In this document: positions 7,755 to 12,636 of the stretch, one piece after another
Numbering within the stretch: position 1 is the stretch's first letter
How the letters are laid out: every line of letters begins with the position of its first letter
Source of the DNA: Chloroflexia bacterium
GTDB lineage: Bacteria; Chloroflexota; Chloroflexia; Thermomicrobiales; UBA6265
NCBI GenBank assembly: GCA_013696525.1
Contig: JACCYK010000106.1
Span: forward strand, 1 to 12,636
Length of the DNA stretch: 12,636 nucleotides
Direction: 5' to 3'
Notes under the pieces: model-generated
Databases searched by the model: none
Told to the model about the DNA's origin: nothing
Seen by the model: only the letters and a program-made list of their open reading frames with translations
Program-made: the position numbers and the translations under genes

Positions 7755-8162
7755 TCACGGCACGTCGACGTCGCCGGGTGATGAGGAGTCGTCCCAGAGG
7801 AGCGGCGGCTCTGGGCCGGAAAGGGTCAGGCAAACCCCGGACAGGCATGTCTGATGCGGATCGCAATCATAGCCGCAGGCGCCACAGTTGCCCGGGTCGG
7901 CGTCGAGGTTGGTGCAGACACCGTTGCACGACTGGAATCCCGTTTTGCAGGTGCAACGCCTTCCCGTGCAGACGGCGTGGAGACAACAATCCGCGGTTGC
8001 CCCGCAATACTTGCCGGCGTGCCGGCATTTGAGCCCGGTCGCGCTCTGGAGTGGTGACAGACGAGGCGAGAGCAGACCCCCGAGGAGGCCACCCAGGAGA
8101 CGTCGCCGGGCGACGCTCGTGGCAATCAGGCGGGCGATGTGGTCCAGGCGTGTTGCGTGCAT
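7755..8162 (-). CDS. Short secreted Cys-rich protein, paralogue 5
   Basis: This is the minimal family member, 135 aa. The leader MHATRLDHIAR ... SVARRRLLGGL fits the family, though Ala replaces Pro before RRR and the motif is less hydrophilic. The knottin-like module at 46-83 has identical cysteine spacing but otherwise diverges from its siblings (CRHAGKYC, CCLHAVC). One Stig1-like repeat (93-111) is followed by a cysteine-free acidic, Pro-rich tail (112-135, with WDDSSSPGDVD) in place of the usual C-terminal domain. ATG 8162 is chosen over the upstream ATG at 8222: AAGGAG at 8171-8176 lies 8 bases before it and the N-terminus then aligns with the family. It lies 158 bases after paralogue 6 and converges tail to tail with regulator 1. 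It could be a truncated copy or a purposely small variant. Confidence 0.8.
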   Translation of the reverse strand: MHATRLDHIARLIATSVARRRLLGGLLGGLLSPRLSPLQSATGLKCRHAGKYCGATADCCLHAVCTGRRCTCKTGFQSCNGVCTNLDADPGNCGACGYDCDPHQTCLSGVCLTLSGPEPPLLWDDSSSPGDVDVP

Positions 8163-8320
8163 GTCGATTGCTCCTTTGCTGAAATCAGCGGGCGCCACGG
8201 CCGGTCGAGCAGCCGAATCCACCGCGGCGCGCGAAAATTGGCAGTCTCGTGGAGCGAACGCGGCCGAGACATGAATCTCGGGTGTCGCTCGTGAGTCTGG
8301 CTAAGGTTTTCGTCCCTTCC

Positions 8321-9013
8321 CTAATTTGGGTCCAGGGGGCAGGGCACGCGGCAGACGTTCTGGGCGTCGGGACCACAACACGGGAGCACGGACTTGACAC
8401 AGAACGCGTCCGTCCCGCGGAAGGCACAGTCGGCGCTGGACACGCACTCGCCACAGACGGCGTCGAAGAGTGGCAAACCGCAGGTGGTAGCCCCTTCCGT
8501 GGTCGGCGAGCAAATGCACTCCGGGTTGTCTGGGCAGAGGGCGGTGCCGGCGCCGGTACACAAATCGGAACCTGGCGCACAGCCACCGGGTGGCACAACG
8601 CAATCGCCACCTACGCATTCCTCGGTCTCATCGCATTGTGTACCGCACGATCCGCAATTGTTCGGATCACCGTCTCGGTCGACGCAGTCACCGTCGCAGC
8701 AATTCTCGTTGGTACGGCACACAAAGTCACAGCGACCACAGTGCTTCTCGTCGTTGTCGAGATTGAAGCACTTCCCGTCGCAGTTCTTGAAGCCCTCCTT
8801 GCATCGGCATTTGCTCGCGGGGCACTCGGCGTGGTCGCAGCAGTCCTTGTTCTTGTCGCACGATTTGCCGACCTTCTTGCAGGCGGCGGCTACCGTTGGG
8901 GGACGAAGCGCGGCTGGAGTGAGCATGCCGGCGATCAGCCCGGCCACTAGCCGGCGGCGGGGGAGGCCGACGGCGAGCAGTCGCGCCAATCCGTCGATTC
9001 GTTCGCCATCCAT
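8321..9013 (-). CDS. Secreted Cys-rich protein, paralogue 6
   Basis: Function unknown; 230 aa. The leader is MDGERIDGLAR ... GLPRRRLVAGL with a hydrophobic stretch ending VAAAC. The first module cysteine is residue 45, one earlier than in the other five. The knottin-like module (45-82) keeps the invariant spacing. Two Stig1-like repeats (CCDGDC, CVGGDC) and the C-terminal domain follow, ending CCGPDAQNVCRVPC. ATG 9013 is preferred to the upstream ATG at 9031 because ACCTCC at 9020-9025 gives GGAGGT on the minus strand 6 bases before it, and the N-terminus aligns with the family. It is closest to paralogue 3. It lies downstream of a likely 75-aa gene and divergent from regulator 2, mirroring the paralogue 4/regulator 1 arrangement. 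Confidence 0.85.
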   Translation of the reverse strand: MDGERIDGLARLLAVGLPRRRLVAGLIAGMLTPAALRPPTVAAACKKVGKSCDKNKDCCDHAECPASKCRCKEGFKNCDGKCFNLDNDEKHCGRCDFVCRTNENCCDGDCVDRDGDPNNCGSCGTQCDETEECVGGDCVVPPGGCAPGSDLCTGAGTALCPDNPECICSPTTEGATTCGLPLFDAVCGECVSSADCAFRGTDAFCVKSVLPCCGPDAQNVCRVPCPLDPN

Positions 9014-9081
9014 CGAGTTACCTCCATTCATTCAGGAGATGCGGCCGGCTCCGGTTTCTGGACCTCTCCTCAAATTCAGGC

Positions 9082-9309
9082 TTATCCGGGTAGGCGCTTC
9101 GCGGGATGGAAGAGTGGTCGCCGGGCCGATCGAAGGCGCGACAACAGGAGTACCGCCTGCCGGTGGGCCATGCTGCCGAATCGGAGGACCATCGCGATGC
9201 TCGCCCGACTGGGCTCGCCGCCCGCCAACGCGCGTCGCGCGGTGGCGATCTCCTCGTGACGCCCGACTTCGGCGGCGCGGAAGTCTCGTTCGACCATGCC
9301 TGGCACCAT
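9082..9309 (-). CDS. Small basic protein, 75 aa, unknown
   Basis: I do not recognise this gene. From ATG 9309 it encodes 75 residues, rich in Arg and Ala, with a likely helical middle (VERDFRAAEVGRHEEIATAR and IAMVLRFGSMAHRQAVLLL) and no cysteine, unlike its neighbours. Support for a real gene: GAGGAGG lies exactly 8 bases before the ATG, the third codon position is rich in G/C like the neighbours, and it ends 68 bases before paralogue 6 on the same strand. The same frame is open further upstream to 9588, but that extension is low-complexity and less convincing. Module I has no counterpart. Overlapping plus-strand frames look less protein-like. It could be a small regulator or a chance frame. 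Confidence 0.45.
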   Translation of the reverse strand: MVPGMVERDFRAAEVGRHEEIATARRALAGGEPSRASIAMVLRFGSMAHRQAVLLLSRLRSARRPLFHPAKRLPG

Positions 9310-9317
9310 CGCGTTAT

Positions 9318-9324
9318 CCTCCTC
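9318..9324 (-). promoter_or_regulatory. Strong ribosome binding site for the 75-aa ORF
   Basis: The minus strand reads GAGGAGG followed by 8 bases and ATG at 9309. This near-perfect Shine-Dalgarno match is the main evidence that the 75-aa frame starts here and is translated. Confidence 0.55.
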
Positions 9325-9480
9325 GGGGGTTCGCGGCCGGCCCGGCGGAGCCTTGCCGCGCCTTCTGTCCGATTGCCGGCCAGCGTTTTGCCGTTCGTCC
9401 TTTGTCTTCGCTGTCAACGCCGGCGGTGTCGCCCGACCGGGATCGGGCCTGAACCAACCATGCCAGTCCTGTAGCCTATG

Positions 9481-9515
9481 CACCATGAAAATCACTCGCA
9501 ATCGCGGTCGCAACT
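9481..9515. promoter_or_regulatory. Conserved block upstream of regulator 2
   Basis: This is the counterpart of 5219-5253, with 28 of 35 positions the same by eye. On the minus strand TTGCGA occurs twice, separated by 6 bases, giving a 12-bp period that would put two half-sites on nearly the same face of the helix. That repeat is less clear in the module I copy. Confidence 0.45.
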
Positions 9516-9632
9516 CGTTAGCAATGGCTTGCGGCGTGGCACCGAGCCGCGATATCAGGACGGTCTGGTACGTGCTAAGATCGAACATGATCTCGTCCCA
9601 TCGCGGACGCGGATCGCGAGCCGAGGAGCGCC

Positions 9633-10265
9633 ATGGGCCGGCAACTGGGGATGATCGAGCGCGACACCTTGGCGGCGTTCGGCCGCTTGGTGAAACGGCT
9701 TCGCCAGGCGCGGGAGCTGACGCGGGAAGAGCTGGCGGAACGAGCCCAAGTCAGCCCTCGCCTGATCAGCGAGTTGGAACGCGGCTCTCGTCATCAGCCC
9801 CGGCGCGACACGGCTCAGCTCCTCGCCGACGGCTTGTGCCTGACCGGGCCCGAACGGGACTCCTTCATCGCCCTGGCCCGCGGCCGAGCGTCGGTTGACG
9901 CGGGCGCTCCGATCGCCGGCGGCCCGTCGGTACGATCCAGCCTGCCCGTCGCCCCGGCGCCGATCATCGGCCGGCTCAAGGAGATCGCGGCCGCCACCGC
10001 GCTCCTGCTTCGCACCGATGTCCGGTTGCTCACGCTAACCGGTCCCGGCGGGGTAGGAAAGACGCGGCTCGCGTTGGAAGTGGCGGCACGGGCTGAAGTC
10101 GCGTTCGCCGATGGGGCCGTCTTTGTCGACCTGGCTCCGGTCGATGACGCGGCGATCGTTCGGCAAGCTATCGTCGAGGCCATTGGTCGACGTTTGGACC
10201 AGGACCAGGTGATTCGGATTGGGCTGAGGAGTGGCTCCGTGACCGCCGGGTGCTCCTCGTGCTAG
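9633..10265 (+). CDS. XRE-HTH / STAND regulator 2, N-terminal part (frameshifted)
   Basis: This is the N-terminal piece of the paralogue of regulator 1. It carries the XRE helix-turn-helix (about residues 10-75, with LTREELAERAQVSPRLISELERGS) and the ATPase P-loop GPGGVGKT at 137-144. ATG 9633 has GAGGAG just upstream, and the N-terminus MGRQLG aligns with VGVRLG of regulator 1. Homology to regulator 1 stops near residue 197; the last dozen residues (LRSGSVTAGCSSC) are out-of-frame translation. The rest of the gene continues one base back in the 10250-11995 frame. As it stands the product has DNA-binding and P-loop parts but no Walker B or TPR. It is divergent from the leftward genes of module II. 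Confidence 0.8.
   Translation: MGRQLGMIERDTLAAFGRLVKRLRQARELTREELAERAQVSPRLISELERGSRHQPRRDTAQLLADGLCLTGPERDSFIALARGRASVDAGAPIAGGPSVRSSLPVAPAPIIGRLKEIAAATALLLRTDVRLLTLTGPGGVGKTRLALEVAARAEVAFADGAVFVDLAPVDDAAIVRQAIVEAIGRRLDQDQVIRIGLRSGSVTAGCSSC
10209..10223 (+). other. Frameshift site in regulator 2
   Basis: The two frames join here. If the GGG at 10221-10223 were GGGG, translation would run QVIRIG-AEEWLRDRRVLLVLDNFEH and give a single 787-aa protein, against 793 for regulator 1. From the VD pair before the break to DNFEH the corrected sequence matches regulator 1 in length exactly. No classic slippery heptamer is visible in the overlap (10148-10262). A homopolymer deletion, real or from sequencing, is the simplest cause. 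Confidence 0.75.
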
Positions 10266-11995
10266 ATAACTTCGAGCACCTGATCGCGGGAGCGGCGTCC
10301 GTCGCCGATCTGCTCGCCTCCTGTCCCGCCTTGACGGTGCTGGTGACCAGCCGGGAATTGCTGCACATCCGGGCCGAACGTCACTATGATCTGGCGCCGC
10401 TGGCGTTGCCTGACTTGGGATCGCTGGCAGCGGCGGATGAGTTGAACGGAGTTCCCGCCGTCCAGCTCTTCGTGGACCGGGCGGAGACGGCGAACCGGAC
10501 GTTCGCGCTGACGGCGGAGAACGCGCGGTCGGTGGCCGAGATCGTCGTCCGGCTGGATGGCCTGCCGCTGGCGATCGAGTTGGCGGCGGCAAGAGTAAAG
10601 GTGTTGCCGCCGGCGGCGCTGCTCGCCCGGCTCCAGCGGCGTTTGCCACTTTTGAGCGGCGGCGCCGTCGATTTGCCGGTTCGCCAGCGGGCGATGCGGT
10701 CAGCGATTGACTGGAGTAACAGCCTCCTCGACGACGACGACCGGGTCTTGTTTCGCCGCCTGGCGGTCTTCGATGGCGGCTTTACCTTGGACGCCGCCGA
10801 AGTGACCGCCGCCTGTTCGATCGACCTGCTGGACGGGCTTTCCTCCCTGGTTGACAAGAGCCTGCTCCGCGTGATTGACGACCCGGACGCCGGGCCGCGG
10901 TTTCAGATGCTGGAAACGATCCGGGAGCTCGGCCTCGATCATTTGGCGGCGAACCAGGAAGCGGATGACGCCCGAGCGCATCACGCGGCGTGGTGCGTCG
11001 CGCTGGTCGAGCAAGCCGATCCGATGCTGACGGGGCCGGAGCAAGCGCGGTGGTTTAGCCGGTTAGAGCAAGACCACGGCAACATCCGCTCCGCCCTCCG
11101 GTGGGTCGTGGCTCGGCGTGACGCCGAGTCCGCGATGCGCCTCGGCGGCGCGCTGTACCGCTTTTGGGCGACGAACGGCAATTTTGACGAAGGCACGAGG
11201 TGGCTCGACCAGATCCTCGACCTGCAACCGGACGCTCAATCGGCGGCGCGGGGTCATTGTCTGCTTGGGTCGGGGGTGATGGCCTACTTTCGCGGACAGT
11301 ACGAACGAGCTGAATCCGACTGGGAGCAGGCGAAGTCGCTGTTCGACTCCCTGGGCGATGTCCGGGGTGTCGCCTACTCGTTCGGCAACCTCTGCTTGGT
11401 CGCCGATGCCGCCGGTGACTACGAGCGGGCGACGGCGAGCTACGAGGAAGCGTTGGCCCTCTTCCGGACACTTCTTGACCAAACCTACATCGGCTTCATG
11501 CTCCACAACCTTGGCTTGATCGCCCATTTCCAGGGAGACCAGGAGCGGGCGAGCCGGCTCGGTGTTGAGGCATTAGCGCTGGCGCGAGGACGTGGGGACC
11601 GCAACAGCACGGTCATGACGCTGGGGAATCTCGGCTTGGTCGCCTTTGCACGGGAAGACTATCGCCGGGCGGCGGCGTTTCAAACGGAAGCACTGGAGTT
11701 GGGCCAGGCCGCGGCCAACAAACCATGGTTGGCGAAGACGGTCGAACAATTTGCGCTGATCGCGGCCGTCACCGGCAAGCCGGCGCGGGCCGCCCGCTTG
11801 TTTGCCGCCGCGGCCGCCTTTCGCGCCAAGATCGGAGCGGCCGTGCCGCCGAACGACGATGCTGTCAACCGGGGCTACATCGCCGCCGTCCACGATCGCC
11901 TGGGTGACGAGCCGTTCGCCGCGGCGTGGCGTGAGGGCGACGCGACATCGCTGGCTGAGGCCATTCGCGTGGCGCTCGATCCCAATGATCTTTGA
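10250..11995 (+). CDS. STAND ATPase / TPR regulator 2, C-terminal part (frameshifted)
   Basis: This is the larger remainder of regulator 2. The frame is open from 10148, with homology from about 10223 (AEEWLRDRR). It includes Walker B LLVLDNFEH, the sensor-like VLVTSRELLHIRAERHY, GLPLAIELAAARVKVLPP, and TPR repeats matching regulator 1 nearly block for block (YFRGQYERAESDWEQA, FGNLCLVADAAGDYERA, MLHNLGLIAHFQGD). The C-terminus (FAAAWREGDATSLAEAIRVAL) matches the end of regulator 1 and of related predicted ATPases. The GTG at 10250 is only the first possible start in frame; it has no ribosome site and falls inside the ATPase, so independent translation is unlikely. The frame is otherwise undamaged over 580 codons, so any break must be recent or an error. 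It ends 40 bases from the convergent amidase. Confidence 0.8.
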   Translation: MLLVLDNFEHLIAGAASVADLLASCPALTVLVTSRELLHIRAERHYDLAPLALPDLGSLAAADELNGVPAVQLFVDRAETANRTFALTAENARSVAEIVVRLDGLPLAIELAAARVKVLPPAALLARLQRRLPLLSGGAVDLPVRQRAMRSAIDWSNSLLDDDDRVLFRRLAVFDGGFTLDAAEVTAACSIDLLDGLSSLVDKSLLRVIDDPDAGPRFQMLETIRELGLDHLAANQEADDARAHHAAWCVALVEQADPMLTGPEQARWFSRLEQDHGNIRSALRWVVARRDAESAMRLGGALYRFWATNGNFDEGTRWLDQILDLQPDAQSAARGHCLLGSGVMAYFRGQYERAESDWEQAKSLFDSLGDVRGVAYSFGNLCLVADAAGDYERATASYEEALALFRTLLDQTYIGFMLHNLGLIAHFQGDQERASRLGVEALALARGRGDRNSTVMTLGNLGLVAFAREDYRRAAAFQTEALELGQAAANKPWLAKTVEQFALIAAVTGKPARAARLFAAAAAFRAKIGAAVPPNDDAVNRGYIAAVHDRLGDEPFAAAWREGDATSLAEAIRVALDPNDL

Positions 11996-12035
11996 CTCCA
12001 CGCGCCATAGCAGCCGTCCGACCGGGAGCGTAACG

Positions 12036-12636
12036 TTAAGCCTGCCCCGCGACCGGAGGCCGGATTCGGTGGAACCGGGTGGCTTGCTCGAAGGCGTAGG
12101 CGAGCTGGAGGACGCCGAGATCGTCATGGTGCCGGCCGATGATTTGAAGGCCGACCGGGAGCCCGTCGCTGGTGAACCCGGCCGGAACCGAGATGGCGGG
12201 GTGGCCGGTGACGGTGATGAATGAGCAAGATTGCATCCAATCGATGTAGGTCTCCATCGCGACCCCGGCGATCTCGGTCGGATACTCCGTGGCGAGGTCG
12301 AACGGCGGCACCTGGTTTACCGGCGCCAGCAGAAACTCGTGCTCATCGAAAAAGACCCGCGCCCGTTCGAAGATCTCAGACCGTTGCGCCTCGGCCCGGC
12401 TGATGTCAGGGCCGGTTAGGGTGCGGCCTCGCTCGATGTTCCAGATCACGGTCTCTTTCATCTGGTCTCGGTGGGTGTCGAGGAGATCACCGTACGCATG
12501 CTCGAAGCTCCCGGCACGAAGCGTCTGGAAGACGTCGTTGGCGCCGTTCAGGTCGGGGGAAGCGTCTTCGACCAGACAGCCGAGTTCAGCGAAGACCGGC
12601 CGTTGCTTGGCGAGCGTTTCGACGACGCGCGGATCG
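12036..12636 (-). CDS. Amidase (amidase signature family), C-terminal part
   Basis: This is the last 199 codons or so of an amidase that begins beyond the right edge. The frame runs unbroken through 12635, reading [20 protein letters not shown] at the edge, so the internal ATG at 12461 is not the true start. Diagnostic pieces are [22 protein letters not shown], then [11 protein letters not shown] and [16 protein letters not shown] near the end, the usual C-terminal pattern of amidase-signature enzymes that hydrolyse amide bonds with a Ser-cisSer-Lys triad. The triad lies in the missing N-terminal part, so activity cannot be judged. The DWMQSC segment favours a stand-alone amidase over the GatA subunit of tRNA amidotransferase. 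It converges with regulator 2 and probably has no link to the Cys-rich modules. Confidence 0.85.
   Translation of the reverse strand, partial: DPRVVETLAKQRPVFAELGCLVEDASPDLNGANDVFQTLRAGSFEHAYGDLLDTHRDQMKETVIWNIERGRTLTGPDISRAEAQRSEIFERARVFFDEHEFLLAPVNQVPPFDLATEYPTEIAGVAMETYIDWMQSCSFITVTGHPAISVPAGFTSDGLPVGLQIIGRHHDDLGVLQLAYAFEQATRFHRIRPPVAGQA

Larger units (their letters stand above)
9310..9632. other. Divergent intergenic region upstream of regulator 2
   Basis: This 323-base stretch separates the leftward genes of module II from regulator 2. It holds the block shared with module I (9481-9515) and the ribosome site of the 75-aa ORF, but no gene I can support. Open frames on both strands here give Arg/Pro-rich translations typical of chance frames in GC-rich DNA. 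Confidence 0.5.

Noticed and set aside
1722..9013. CRISPR array or DNA-level tandem repeats in the Cys-rich region
   Set aside because: The similarity is at protein level between coding paralogues; there are no regularly spaced identical DNA repeats with unique spacers.
8394..9452. Plus-strand open frame (352 codons) over paralogue 6 and the 75-aa ORF
   Set aside because: Antisense shadow with Ser/Gln/Pro-rich then Arg/Pro-rich translation; the minus-strand genes have family homology and ribosome sites.
10148..10265. Programmed -1 frameshift in regulator 2
   Set aside because: No classic X-XXY-YYZ slippery heptamer or clear downstream stimulator is seen in the overlap, and regulator 1 is encoded in one frame. 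A one-base deletion is simpler.
1..12636. Insertion sequences, integrases or tRNA attachment sites
   Set aside because: No transposase or recombinase motifs, terminal inverted repeats or tRNA genes were found, so duplication of the module cannot be tied to a mobile element within this window.

Overview
The window is high-GC bacterial DNA. The actin-like MreB, the large HTH-STAND-TPR regulators and the secreted Cys-rich proteins with a shared RR-type leader together suggest a Chloroflexota bacterium, perhaps of the Thermomicrobia type. That is an inference from gene style, not from a marker gene. Myxobacteria also carry many Stig1-like Cys-rich proteins, so they cannot be excluded.

Layout. 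Positions 1-561 hold no gene I can support, but contain a promoter-like pair, two adjacent strong hairpins and short repeats ahead of mreB (562-1566, +). From 1722 to 9013 lie six paralogous small secreted Cys-rich proteins, all on the minus strand. Numbered by coordinate, they are 1 (1722-2417), 2 (2517-3485), 3 (3549-4244), 4 (4369-5133), 5 (7755-8162) and 6 (8321-9013). Two paralogous XRE-HTH/STAND-ATPase/TPR regulators lie on the plus strand. The first is intact (5351-7732). The second is split by a one-base frameshift (9633-10265 and 10250-11995). A likely 75-aa basic protein sits upstream of Cys-rich gene 6. The window ends in the C-terminal part of an amidase (-), which runs off the right edge.

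The main feature is a duplicated divergent module: a row of Cys-rich secreted protein genes transcribed away from an HTH-STAND regulator. Module I is genes 4-3-2-1 leftward with regulator 1 rightward. Module II is the 75-aa ORF and genes 6-5 leftward with regulator 2 rightward. The divergent intergenic regions share an about 35-bp block roughly 130-150 bp before each regulator start. Each Cys-rich protein has an RR-containing signal region, then a nine-cysteine module whose spacing is identical in all six and whose first six cysteines match an inhibitor-cystine-knot pattern. Stig1-like repeats follow in variable number (1, 2, 2, 2, 3 and 7), and four of the six end in a further Cys-rich C-terminal domain. 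With the proposed start codons, the first module cysteine is residue 46 in five proteins and 45 in the sixth, which supports the starts.

The simplest reading is that each regulator controls its divergent set of exported disulfide-rich proteins. What these do (surface structure, toxin-like effector, signal or inhibitor) cannot be told from sequence alone.
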